The position numbers and the translations under genes were made by a program. The notes beneath the pieces are model-generated. The model was not told the origin of the DNA. It saw nothing but the letters and a program-made list of their open reading frames with translations, and ran no database searches. Below are positions 12,613 to 20,610 of a DNA stretch of 64,000 bases, one piece after another. The DNA comes from Deltaproteobacteria bacterium (GTDB lineage Bacteria; Myxococcota; Kuafuiibacteriia; Kuafuiibacteriales; Kuafuiibacteriaceae): NCBI GenBank assembly GCA_011526105.1, contig WYAZ01000191.1, positions 124,001 through 188,000 on the forward strand, read 5' to 3'. The first letter of the stretch is position 1. Each line of letters opens with the position of its first letter.

Positions 12613-13110
12613 TTAGTTCTCGAAGATACGAGCGAACTCGACCTCGACCTCGACCTCGGTCATGCCGCGCGCGATGGACAGCTCCTTCACGAGCAGAGCC
12701 TTCGCGGTGTCGAGCATCTTGCGCTCGCCGAAGGAGAGGTCTTTGTCGTGCTTGAGGAGGCACAGATCCCGAAGGACCTGAGCGATCTGGCACGGCTCGC
12801 CGGACTTGATCTTCTCCATGTACTCTCGGTAACGACGGTTCCAGGTCGTGGTCTCGACCGAGATTTCCTTCTTCCGAAGGACGCCGAAGACCTCATCGAC
12901 CTGGGTCTTGTTCATGATCTCGCGCAGACCACTGGTCCCCGACGCTGACGTCGGAACCATGACCTTCATGCCATTCTCGAGGATTCGAAGGACGTAGAAG
13001 AGCTGTCGCTCCCCACCTACGTCACGCGCCTCGATGCTCGTCACCTCCCCCACGCCGTGCGCGGGGTAGACGGCCTTGTCACCCACCTGGAAATGCGGTG
13101 CAGCTTGCAT
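12613..13110 (-). CDS. cdnL: CarD/CdnL-type RNA polymerase-binding regulator
   Basis: A 165-residue cytoplasmic protein of the CarD_CdnL_TRCF family, which binds the RNA polymerase beta subunit and stabilises the open complex at rRNA and other promoters. It is essential in Myxococcus. The N-terminal polymerase-interaction domain reads FQVGDKAVYPAHGVGEV and YVLRILENGMKVMVP. The C-terminal helical domain contains TTWNRRYREYMEKIKSG (the conserved Trp contacts DNA near -10) and LSFGERKMLDTAKALLV. Its length equals that of the stand-alone CdnL type, without the HMGA tail of CarD. An AGGAGG ribosome site lies 13 bases before the ATG. It has its own transcription unit between convergent and divergent neighbours. 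Confidence 0.93.
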   Translation of the reverse strand: MQAAPHFQVGDKAVYPAHGVGEVTSIEARDVGGERQLFYVLRILENGMKVMVPTSASGTSGLREIMNKTQVDEVFGVLRKKEISVETTTWNRRYREYMEKIKSGEPCQIAQVLRDLCLLKHDKDLSFGERKMLDTAKALLVKELSIARGMTEVEVEVEFARIFEN

Positions 13111-13482
13111 ACTTTCGACCGAGCCTCCTGGTCATTCGTAGCTCGCGCGACGGACGCGTCGCGTCATTCGAGCCCTCGTAACCGGTTTTGTTCCCCCAGC
13201 CATCCTTGGCCGCGTGGGAGCAGTCTGAATCCCTAAGCTATTGAAATAGATGCGTCTTCTGGTGCAGGCCCGCGGTCCCCCGGGGCCCCTTGAGCGAGGC
13301 GAACCGTACTACACGGCCCCGGATCTGTAAAGGCTTTTGACGCACATGCCTTGACAGATGATCCATGAGCGGATATGGTCCGCGACTTTTTTCTAGCCAC
13401 GGGCGAAGTCCGTAGAATCACTCATCTTTCGTGGGAGCTCAAAACTGGCGGACGCGCCCGGGGGATGTCACTTGAGTAGGAG
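13111..13482. other. Long divergent intergenic region between cdnL and the TolC-like gene
   Basis: This 372-bp stretch has no credible gene. It holds the ribosome site of cdnL (AGGAGG about 13123-13128, opposite strand), a 6-bp inverted repeat with a 6-base loop (cgcgac, 13146-13163), a good rightward sigma-70 promoter (13351-13379) and a weak leftward candidate (TTTACA-N17-TACGGT at 13331-13303) that could serve cdnL. The region is richer in A+T near 13320-13440 than its surroundings, as expected for promoters. Confidence 0.6.
13351..13379 (+). promoter_or_regulatory. Sigma-70-type promoter for the TolC-like gene
   Basis: TTGACA (13351-13356), 17-base spacer, TATGGT (13374-13379). The -35 is a perfect match and the -10 a 4/6 match. 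The expected transcript start near 13387 leaves an untranslated leader of about 95 bases before the GTG at 13483. Confidence 0.6.
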
Positions 13483-14874
13483 GTGACCTACCCCGCTCAG
13501 TCGGTTGTCGTATGCCTTGCGCTGCTCTGGGCGACCGCTGGCCAGGCCGAATCCCCTCCCCTCACGCTCGAGCAAGCCCTCGATCTCGCAAAGGAACATG
13601 CCCCCGAACTCCGTCTTCAGACCGAGCGCCTGCTCCAGGCTGAGCTCCAGGTGCAGCGCGCTTGGTCGCTCCTCAAACCCACGCTCAGCGGACAAGCGAC
13701 CTACACCAAGGTCGCGCCGGAACCAGATCTCAAGACCCCCGACTTCGGCAAGCTGGTCGCGCTCTGCGAGACCGCAGACCTCGACACGATCGAGGCCTGC
13801 TTTCGAGGCATCGGCGATGAGTTCAGGAACCCGTCCGGCAGCCTCGACTTCGTGGGCGCGGACACCTTCGTGGTCCGCGGCATCCTCAACTGGAACATCT
13901 TCAACGGCCGGGCCTTCCCGGCCATCGCGAGCGCCCGACGGGGCGTCGTGGTGGAGCAGCATCGCCGGGAGACCGAGACACGCCTCATCCAGCTCTCGGT
14001 GGCACGAGCCTTCTTCACCGCCGTGGCGACCAAGCAGAGCAGGATCTCCATGGACGCCCTGCTCGCGCGCGCGACGAGCCGAGCCGCCATCGAGACGGCG
14101 CGCGAGGCCGCCGGCGATGGCGCCGAGATCCGGCGCGAGATGGCGGAGCTCGGGACCACCCAGGCCCAGCTCGACGTGCAGCGAGCCCGACTGACCCACG
14201 AACAGGCGCTCGCCGCCTTGGCGCTCGCCATCGGCATCGAGGAGGTGAGCGAGGTCGACGTCCCGCCTCCGTTCCTCGCGCCCACCGAGAGCGACGAGGC
14301 CCTCCTCGCCTCCGCCGCACAACGGCCGGACGTACTCGCGGCCGAACTCCTGCTGCAGATCGCCGAGCTGGGCCGAGACGAGACTTTGTGGCGCTTCGTG
14401 CCCACGCTGGCCCTCTTTGGTTCGTATCGTTGGTCCAACATCACCGGGCTGTCGAATCAGAACCAGGAGTGGGCCGGCGGAGTCTCGATGAACTGGCTGC
14501 TCTACGACGGCGGCCTTCGCTACGCGGATCTCGACGAGGCGGACAGCCGCATCCGCGCGGCCCAGCTGCAGATCACCAAACTCCGGACCGGTACGAAGGC
14601 GGAGGTCTCGCGCGCGCGACAGAGGGTCGCTCAGGCCGACCTGGGCATGCAGCGTGCCGAAGTGGCCAAACGCCTCGCCGGGCGCCGACACGCGCTCGTC
14701 TCGACCCAGCTCAGCGCCGGCATGGCGCGCACCATCGATCTCGAGGAAGCGGACGAAGAGGTGGAGGAGGCAGAGCTTCAGATCATCCGAGCTCGGCTCG
14801 AGCGTGACCTTGCGGTGCTCGAGCTCTCCTACGCGGCCGGGGTCCCCATTCGGGGGCTCAGAGCTGCGCCCTGA
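13483..14874 (+). CDS. TolC-family outer membrane efflux channel
   Basis: A 463-residue TolC-like protein: a short signal-peptide-like start (VVVCLALLWATAGQA before ESPP), then the repeated TolC fold beginning PPLTLEQALDLAKEHAPELR and a second repeat around AQRPDVLAAELLLQIAELGRD. Long amphipathic helices and the WSNITGLSNQNQEWAGGVSM beta segment complete it. Such proteins form the outer-membrane duct of tripartite efflux pumps or type I secretion. No inner-membrane pump or adaptor is encoded nearby, so the partner is unknown. The start is awkward: GTG 13483 lies inside a perfect Shine-Dalgarno sequence (taggaggtga), and an upstream ATG at 13465 is cut off by TAG after four codons. The 3' end overlaps the convergent mutase gene by 17 bp. 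Confidence 0.88.
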   Translation: MTYPAQSVVVCLALLWATAGQAESPPLTLEQALDLAKEHAPELRLQTERLLQAELQVQRAWSLLKPTLSGQATYTKVAPEPDLKTPDFGKLVALCETADLDTIEACFRGIGDEFRNPSGSLDFVGADTFVVRGILNWNIFNGRAFPAIASARRGVVVEQHRRETETRLIQLSVARAFFTAVATKQSRISMDALLARATSRAAIETAREAAGDGAEIRREMAELGTTQAQLDVQRARLTHEQALAALALAIGIEEVSEVDVPPPFLAPTESDEALLASAAQRPDVLAAELLLQIAELGRDETLWRFVPTLALFGSYRWSNITGLSNQNQEWAGGVSMNWLLYDGGLRYADLDEADSRIRAAQLQITKLRTGTKAEVSRARQRVAQADLGMQRAEVAKRLAGRRHALVSTQLSAGMARTIDLEEADEEVEEAELQIIRARLERDLAVLELSYAAGVPIRGLRAAP

Positions 14875-16219
14875 GCGCCGCGAGCTCGCTCTCTACGTAG
14901 CTTCGGATCTCGCCCAGTCGGCTCGCGCTCTCGGCCTCGAAACGAAGCACCAAGATGGGTTGCGTGTTGCTCGCGCGAACGAGCCCCCATCCGTCGGGGA
15001 AGGTCACCCTCGCCCCGTCCACGTCGATGACGGAGTGTTTCTTCTTGAAGTGCTCGATCGCCGCCGCCACGAGCCGGAACTTCAGCGCCTCCGGGCAGTC
15101 GAGCCGGAGCTCGGGCGTGGAGAACGTCTTGGGAACGTCATCGAGGAGCTGCGACAACGGCCGCTTCTCATGGCTCAACAGCTCGATGAGCCGCAGTCCA
15201 GAGTAGATGCCGTCATCGAAGCCGTAGAACCTGTGTTTGAAGAAGATGTGCCCGCTCATCTCGCCGGCGAGCTCCGCCCCTACCTCCTTCATCTTGTCCT
15301 TGATGAGGCTGTGCCCGGTCTTCCACATGATGCCCTTGCCGCCGTGTTTGGCGATGTCGTCGTACAGGGTCTGGCTGCACTTCACCTCACCCACGATGGT
15401 GGCGCCGGGCACTTCTTTCAGGACAGATCTCGAGAAGAGAATCATGAGCTGATCGCCCCACAGAACTTGGGCCTTCTCGTCGACCGCGCCGACGCGATCT
15501 CCGTCCCCGTCGTAGGCGATGCCGAGGTCGGCGCCGTGCTCGAGCACCGCTTTCTTCAGGTCCTCGAGGTTCTCCTCGACCGTGGGGTCGGGATGGTGGT
15601 TGGGGAAGGTGGCGTCCATGTCGCAGTAGAGCGGAATCGTCTCGATGCCGAGGCGCTCGAGGATGGGGAGCGCAAAGGGGCCACCGGTGCCGTTGCCTCC
15701 GTCGACCACGACCTTGAGCTTCCGCGGCCCCAGCTTGATGTTGGCGACACACATGTCGATGTACGGGGTCACGACGTCGACGCCCTCGAGGGTCCCGGTG
15801 CCCGAGACGAACTGGCCGCGCTCCGCGATCTTTCGGAGCTCCTGGATGTCTTCGCCGTGGATCGTCGTGCCACCCATGGAGATCTTGAGGCCGTTGTACT
15901 CGGGTGGGTTGTGCGAGCCGGTGATCATGATGCCCCCGTCCGCGGAGAAGTGCGGGATGGAGAAGTACTGAATGGGCGTCGCCACCACGCCCACGTCGAG
16001 CACACTCACACCTCCCGCGTTCAGCCCTCGCACCAGCGCGCCAAACAGCGGCGTGGATGAGTCCCGGCAGTCTCGGCCCACGGTGATGCGGCGAACACCG
16101 CGCTCGTTCCCCAAGGTGGCGTACGCCCGGCCAATGAGCTCCGCCGCCTCCGTGGTGAGGTCCTTTCCGTAGATGCCTCGGATGTCGTAGCTGCGGAAGA
16201 TGGTGGGATCGATGGTCAC
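14858..16219 (-). CDS. manB: Phosphomannomutase/phosphoglucomutase
   Basis: A 453-residue alpha-D-phosphohexomutase that interconverts mannose-6-phosphate and mannose-1-phosphate (and often the glucose forms). Motifs: FRSYDIRGIYGKDLT at the N-terminus, the phosphoserine loop GGIMITGSHNPPEYNGLK (about residue 97-114), the metal-binding loop AYDGDGDRVGAVDEK (about residue 235) and the sugar-binding EMSGHIFF (about residue 318). The C-terminal phosphate-binding loop reads DGWGLVRASNTQP. It starts at GTG with a 4-bp overlap onto manC, so the pair supplies GDP-mannose for polysaccharide or lipopolysaccharide. An algC-type bifunctional enzyme cannot be excluded. Confidence 0.94.
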   Translation of the reverse strand: MTIDPTIFRSYDIRGIYGKDLTTEAAELIGRAYATLGNERGVRRITVGRDCRDSSTPLFGALVRGLNAGGVSVLDVGVVATPIQYFSIPHFSADGGIMITGSHNPPEYNGLKISMGGTTIHGEDIQELRKIAERGQFVSGTGTLEGVDVVTPYIDMCVANIKLGPRKLKVVVDGGNGTGGPFALPILERLGIETIPLYCDMDATFPNHHPDPTVEENLEDLKKAVLEHGADLGIAYDGDGDRVGAVDEKAQVLWGDQLMILFSRSVLKEVPGATIVGEVKCSQTLYDDIAKHGGKGIMWKTGHSLIKDKMKEVGAELAGEMSGHIFFKHRFYGFDDGIYSGLRLIELLSHEKRPLSQLLDDVPKTFSTPELRLDCPEALKFRLVAAAIEHFKKKHSVIDVDGARVTFPDGWGLVRASNTQPILVLRFEAESASRLGEIRSYVESELAALRAQL

Positions 16220-17277
16220 AAGAGCTCCTCGCGCTGAGACTTCTCCAGCGCTTCAACAACTTTCTTCACGTCCTGAGAGTGCCCGCGCTGAACGACGAGC
16301 AAGGCATCCGGGCTGTCGACGACGATGAGGTCACGCACCCCCACGAGTGCGACGAAGCGGCCGGAACGGGCATCCACGAAGGAACGCTCGGACCCGATGA
16401 GCAAGGCGTCCCCTTTCTCGACGTTTCCGCGGGCATCGGGCGCGTCGATCTCGAGCGCGGCGTCCCAAGAACCCACGTCCGACCAAGGGAACGAGGCGGG
16501 CAGCACCGTCACGCCTGCGGCCTTCTCCATCACCCCGTAGTCGATGCTCACACTCGGCAGCGTGGGGTAGATTCGCTCGAGCGCCGAGGCATCCTCCATG
16601 AGCGTGTCGAGACCGGAGGCCAGCGCCGGAAGATGCGTGCGGATCTCTTGCTCCATGACCGCCACCGGGAACACAAACATGCCCCCGTTCCAAAGATAGC
16701 TCCCCTCATGAAGGTAGCCCTCTGCCGTCTCGCGATTGGGCTTCTCGACGAAGCGTTTGACCTCGCGGATCTGCATGCCTCGCGCGCTCGCGGCCGGCGC
16801 TCCGGTCTGGATGTAGCCGTAGCCGGTCTCGGGGCGCGAGGGGACCAAGCCCAAGAGGACGAGTCGCGAGGTCGCGGCTTCGAGCGCCGCCTCGAGGTGC
16901 TCACGAAAGGCCGAGACATCGCTGATGAAGTGGTCTGCGGGAAGCACCGCGAGGCGGGCGGCCGGGTCACGCTTCGCGAGCAGCCAGCTCGCGTAGCCGA
17001 TGCAGGGCGCCGTGTTTCGGCCGACCGGCTCGACGAGTAGGTTGGCCGTGGGCAGCTCGGGCAGCTCCTTTTGTGCGTGCGCCGCGTGCGCCGCCCCGGT
17101 CACCACCACGAGGTGATCCCAGTCGACGACCGAGCCCACCACCCGCTCGGCGGTCTGACGCAAGAGCGAGCGAGCCCCACCGAGGGCTAGAAACTGCTTG
17201 GGATGATGCCGGCGGCTCGCCGGCCAAAAGCGCGTGCCGGAGCCCCCGGCCATGATGACAACGAAGCGTTCGGACAC
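16216..17277 (-). CDS. manC: Mannose-1-phosphate guanylyltransferase
   Basis: A 353-residue nucleotidyltransferase that makes GDP-mannose from GTP and mannose-1-phosphate. The signature GGSGTRFWPASRRHHPKQFL opens the protein (residues 12-31), followed by VLPADHFISD (metal-binding Asp) near residue 115, ETGYGYIQTG, and VEKPNRETAEGYL. It is of the short form without the C-terminal isomerase domain of AlgA-like bifunctional enzymes, matching the separate mutase gene immediately downstream (4-bp overlap). The product feeds glycan synthesis, and its operon position behind signalling genes does not itself show control by them. Confidence 0.94.
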   Translation of the reverse strand: MSERFVVIMAGGSGTRFWPASRRHHPKQFLALGGARSLLRQTAERVVGSVVDWDHLVVVTGAAHAAHAQKELPELPTANLLVEPVGRNTAPCIGYASWLLAKRDPAARLAVLPADHFISDVSAFREHLEAALEAATSRLVLLGLVPSRPETGYGYIQTGAPAASARGMQIREVKRFVEKPNRETAEGYLHEGSYLWNGGMFVFPVAVMEQEIRTHLPALASGLDTLMEDASALERIYPTLPSVSIDYGVMEKAAGVTVLPASFPWSDVGSWDAALEIDAPDARGNVEKGDALLIGSERSFVDARSGRFVALVGVRDLIVVDSPDALLVVQRGHSQDVKKVVEALEKSQREELL

Positions 17278-17339
17278 TCGTGGGAACTAACATCGCCGGG
17301 ATCGAGGCACAAGACACGGCCGCCGGGCCGGCCTGCGAA

Positions 17340-18251
17340 TCAAGGGCCTTCGACGCGGTTTCGGCCGTTTCGTTTGGCTTGGTACAAGAGGTCGTCCGCC
17401 GCTTTGATGAATGCGAGCGTCTCTCGGTGGCGGTTCATCTCCGCGATGCCCAAAGAGATGGTGACCGTGATTTCTTTGCCCTCGAACTCGAAGGGCGTGG
17501 ATTCGATCATGCGGCGGATCTTCTCGCAGAAGATGTGCGCTTTGTCGCCCGAGGTCTCCGGCATGATGATGGAGAACTCCTCGCCCCCATAGCGAGAGAA
17601 CAGCTCTTCCTTCCGTACGTGTTTGGAGACCAACTCCGCCACGCGCTTCAGGACGTGATCGCCCGCCAGATGCCCGTAGGTGTCGTTCACGGCCTTGAAG
17701 TGGTCGATGTCGAACATCACGAGTGAGAGCGGACGATCGTAGCGCGAGCAGCGCGCCATCTCGCGGTCGAGGAACTCGAGGAAGTAGCGCTTGTTGTGAA
17801 TCTGCGTCAGACCATCCACGATGGTCATTCGATAGATCTCTTCGTGATACAGGGCTTCGATGTTTCCGCCCTGGATGAACTTGAGGATGGAACCGCCGAT
17901 CTTGAGCAGGTCACCATTCCGAAGGCGGTCGCTCTTCACCTCGATATCGTTGACATAGCTCCCGTTGGTGGAGCCGTTGTCTTCGAGATAGATGCCGTCG
18001 GCCTTCTTCAGGATACGCGCGTGGGCGCGAGAGATATTGTCCATCTCGATCACGATCTCGTTGTCGCTGCCGCGACCGATGCTCATGACCTCCTTCTCGA
18101 GCGGAAAACGTCGGCCGATGGACGGGCCATAGATGACGACCACACAGCTCTCGCCCGTGATCGCCTTGTCGACGATCTTGGAGACGGTCGAGACGCGGGT
18201 CTCCTCATCTTGGGCGTGCCCCTCGCCGAAATCTCGAAGCTCGTTGGCCAT
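17340..18251 (-). CDS. FHA-GGDEF diguanylate cyclase
   Basis: A 303-residue cytoplasmic protein. An FHA domain (about residues 50-125; MSIGRGSDNEIVI, ISRAHARI and DNGSTNGSYVN are the phosphothreonine-binding signatures) is joined to a GGDEF domain (about residues 135-300; DIDHFKAVNDTYGHLAGD and GGEEF at 222-226). GGEEF is an active-type signature, so c-di-GMP synthesis is expected. The product-inhibition I-site, normally RxxD five residues before GGDEF, reads RKEE here, with Glu for Asp, so feedback inhibition may be altered. It lies 21 bp after a PP2C phosphatase gene, an obvious functional partner because FHA domains read the phosphothreonine that PP2C enzymes remove. Confidence 0.95.
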   Translation of the reverse strand: MANELRDFGEGHAQDEETRVSTVSKIVDKAITGESCVVVIYGPSIGRRFPLEKEVMSIGRGSDNEIVIEMDNISRAHARILKKADGIYLEDNGSTNGSYVNDIEVKSDRLRNGDLLKIGGSILKFIQGGNIEALYHEEIYRMTIVDGLTQIHNKRYFLEFLDREMARCSRYDRPLSLVMFDIDHFKAVNDTYGHLAGDHVLKRVAELVSKHVRKEELFSRYGGEEFSIIMPETSGDKAHIFCEKIRRMIESTPFEFEGKEITVTISLGIAEMNRHRETLAFIKAADDLLYQAKRNGRNRVEGP

Positions 18252-18272
18252 GGGATGGATTTCCTGGGCGGA

Positions 18273-19604
18273 CTAGGACGGACCGCCCGAATCCTCCGGG
18301 CTCGCATGAGGCGCGTCCGAAGCCCCGTTGCCCTCCTTGCCCTTCTTGGGGAACGGCGTGATGGAAGGCAGGTTCGCGAGGTCCCCCGTATTTCCGGAGA
18401 GCGCCTCGTTGGTCGTGCGAAGCCGATGCGAGAGCACCTGCACAAAGCTCCACAAGAGCTTCGAGGAGAGCACCGGCTCGGCCCGAACCAAGTGATAGAA
18501 CGAGGTTCGCGAAAGGGTCATGAGACGCGTGGCATCTCGGGCCCGCACGGTGGCGGAGCGCGGGGAGTGATCCACGAGGGCCATCTCCCCGAAGTGAACC
18601 CCCGGCCCGAGGACGGTCAGCGGACGGCCGCCCTTCATCACTTCGACCTCACCTTGCAGGATGATGTAGAACTCGTCGCCCTCGCTGCCTTCCTCGATGA
18701 CCGGCTGACCGGGCTCGTAGGAGCGGAGCGTGGTCTGGTTCAGCACCTTCACCAACTCCTTGTAAGAGAGGTGCCTAAAGAGCGGTATCTTGCGGAGGAT
18801 ATCCAGCTTGCGGATGACATCCACCGCGCTGGGGTCTTCTGCGTTGCCGGGCAGACGCAGGATGAGCGCGGTGATGTTGTCTTTGCCGCCGCGGGCATTC
18901 GCGAGGCTGATGAGCTGTTTGGGCAGCGCCTCGCCGTCCTCACCGCCGAGGACTTCGGCCAGCTCGTTCTCGCTCTCGACGTAGCCGTGCATCCCGTCCG
19001 AGCAGAGAAGGTAGGTGTCTCCGGGCAACACGTCGTACACGAGCGTGTCGACCTGCACGGTCTCGGTGATGCCCACCGCACGCGTGATCACGTTGGAGAA
19101 AGGCGAACGCTTGGCCTCCTCCGGGGTGATCTGACCCTTCTTGATCTGCTCCCACAGATACGAGTGGTCTTCGGAGAGCTGATGCACTTGCCCGGCCCGC
19201 CACAGGTACACGCGGGAGTCGCCCACGTGGGCCATGAAGGCCTTGTCGGCGACGACCAGCATCATGGAGAGGGTGGTGCCCATGCCGTGGCGCTTCTTGT
19301 CGCGCTGCGCCATGTGAAAGATGGCGCTGGCGGCGACGTTGAAGGCCATCTCGACCTCGCGAACGATCTGGGCCTGCAGCTCGGGCGTGGGGGCTTCGGC
19401 GAACTTCTCGAGCAGCGCCTTCTTCTTGACGAGCTCTTCTTGGACCACGCGCAGCGAGTGTGCGGATGCGATCTCGCCGGCGGCGTGGCCACCCATGCCG
19501 TCGGCGACGGCGTAGAGCCCGAGCTGGTCATCAATCAACCAGCCGTCCTCGTTGTGTTTTCGCGCTCGACCAACGTCGGTGAGCGCCCAGGAGTCGACAC
19601 GCAT
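18273..19604 (-). CDS. PP2C-type protein phosphatase with cyclic-nucleotide-binding domain
   Basis: A 443-residue fusion. Residues 1 to about 250 form a PP2C/Stp1 Ser/Thr phosphatase with metal-binding signatures RKHNEDGWL, AVADGMGGHAAGE, MGTTLS, HVGDSRVYL, CSDGMHGYVE and GGKDNITALI. Residues about 270-395 form a cNMP-binding/CRP-like beta-roll (IPLFRHLSYKELVKVL, YEPGQPVIEEGSEGDEFYII, FGEMALVDHSPRSATVRA). The FGEMALVDHSPRSATV segment keeps the Glu and Arg that bind cyclic nucleotide phosphate, so ligand binding is likely. A Gly/Lys/Ser-rich tail follows. It starts the unit that includes the FHA-GGDEF cyclase, suggesting that cyclic nucleotide controls a phosphatase which in turn sets the state of a c-di-GMP enzyme. 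Confidence 0.94.
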   Translation of the reverse strand: MRVDSWALTDVGRARKHNEDGWLIDDQLGLYAVADGMGGHAAGEIASAHSLRVVQEELVKKKALLEKFAEAPTPELQAQIVREVEMAFNVAASAIFHMAQRDKKRHGMGTTLSMMLVVADKAFMAHVGDSRVYLWRAGQVHQLSEDHSYLWEQIKKGQITPEEAKRSPFSNVITRAVGITETVQVDTLVYDVLPGDTYLLCSDGMHGYVESENELAEVLGGEDGEALPKQLISLANARGGKDNITALILRLPGNAEDPSAVDVIRKLDILRKIPLFRHLSYKELVKVLNQTTLRSYEPGQPVIEEGSEGDEFYIILQGEVEVMKGGRPLTVLGPGVHFGEMALVDHSPRSATVRARDATRLMTLSRTSFYHLVRAEPVLSSKLLWSFVQVLSHRLRTTNEALSGNTGDLANLPSITPFPKKGKEGNGASDAPHASPEDSGGPS

Positions 19605-19689
19605 GGTTAAGGCTGCGGTCGAAGCTAACAGCCGCCCTTCGGGGGGTCAATTCGGCGCCGGGGCGCCGGGACCCTTGTATCGTACACCA

Positions 19690-19710
19690 GCCCTGTCAGC
19701 CCACCAGGGC
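19690..19710 (-). terminator. Small hairpin just after mtnP
   Basis: A perfect 6-bp stem (gccctg/cagggc) with a 9-base loop lies two bases beyond the mtnP stop. A second palindrome, cggcgcc-gg-ggcgccg, follows about 25 bases further. No U-run is present, so termination is only suspected. The 108-bp gap would also carry any promoter for the phosphatase gene. Confidence 0.3.
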
Positions 19711-19712
19711 CG

Positions 19713-20597
19713 TCAGCCCGGCGAGGCGGCCGCGATCGGATCGAGCAGCGGCGCCAGGCGCGCCCGCACCTCCGCAGAAATGGTGCCGATCGGGGCCAGG
19801 AGCCCCTTTCGCAGCGCGGTCCTAGAGAGCTCGGACTGGGTCTTTGGGCTCGCTCGGCGGACGTACTCGGCGATCAGGCTCCGGGCTTTGTCGACGTTCT
19901 GGGCCAGGACCGCCAGCACCGCCTCGACGGAAACCTCCTCTTCGGTCTCGTGCCAGCAGTCGTAGTCGGTCGCCAGAGCCACGGTCGCGTAGCCGATCTC
20001 GGCCTCTCGGGCGAGCTTGGCCTCCGGCATGTTGGTCATGCCGATGACGTCCACTCCCCAGCTCCGATAGATCCGAGACTCGGCCCGAGTGGAGAACTGC
20101 GGACCTTCCACGCAGACGTAGATGCCGGTCTTTTGGTGCGCAAAGCCGAGGGTCTCGGCGGCCGCCCCGAGCAGGTCATGAACCCCCGGGTCCACCGGAT
20201 CCGCGAGCGCCACGTGGGCCACGACCCCTTCCCCGAGAAAGGTGGAGATGCGGCGCCGCGTCAGATCGATGAACTGATCGACGAAGACCAACGTGCCCGG
20301 GGGGATCGACTCCTTCATGGAACCCACCGCCGAGATCGACAGGAGCTGCGAGACGCCGACCTTTTTGAGCGCCCAGATGTTGGCGCGGTAGTTGAGCTCG
20401 TGCGGCAAGAGCCGGTGGCCCTGGCCATGACGCGGCAGAAACACCATGCGCTTGTCGTGGAGGCGCCCTTCGACGAGCTCATCCGAAGGGGGGCCAAAGG
20501 GCGTCTCCACGCGGTGCCTTTTGATGTCGGTCAAACCGGGCAGTTCGTAGAGCCCGCTGCCGCCGATGATGCCAATCGTGAGGTCTTGGGGGGACAT
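19713..20597 (-). CDS. mtnP: S-methyl-5'-thioadenosine phosphorylase
   Basis: A 294-residue purine nucleoside phosphorylase-fold enzyme that splits methylthioadenosine with phosphate in methionine salvage. Motifs: IGIIGGSGLYELPGL at the N-terminus, PRHGQGHRLLPHELNYRANI (phosphate and substrate loop), GPQFSTRAESRIYRSWG, VIGMTNMPEAKLAREAEI, and TDYDCWH. The MTN type is favoured because the PEAKLAREAEI and DYDCWH segments match MTAP rather than inosine/guanosine phosphorylase. No mtnA or other salvage genes are in the window. It stands 13 bp after rlmN, so it probably belongs to the same leftward transcript that starts at lepA or korC. Confidence 0.93.
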   Translation of the reverse strand: MSPQDLTIGIIGGSGLYELPGLTDIKRHRVETPFGPPSDELVEGRLHDKRMVFLPRHGQGHRLLPHELNYRANIWALKKVGVSQLLSISAVGSMKESIPPGTLVFVDQFIDLTRRRISTFLGEGVVAHVALADPVDPGVHDLLGAAAETLGFAHQKTGIYVCVEGPQFSTRAESRIYRSWGVDVIGMTNMPEAKLAREAEIGYATVALATDYDCWHETEEEVSVEAVLAVLAQNVDKARSLIAEYVRRASPKTQSELSRTALRKGLLAPIGTISAEVRARLAPLLDPIAAASPG

Positions 20598-20610
20598 GCC
20601 CCTGCCTAGC

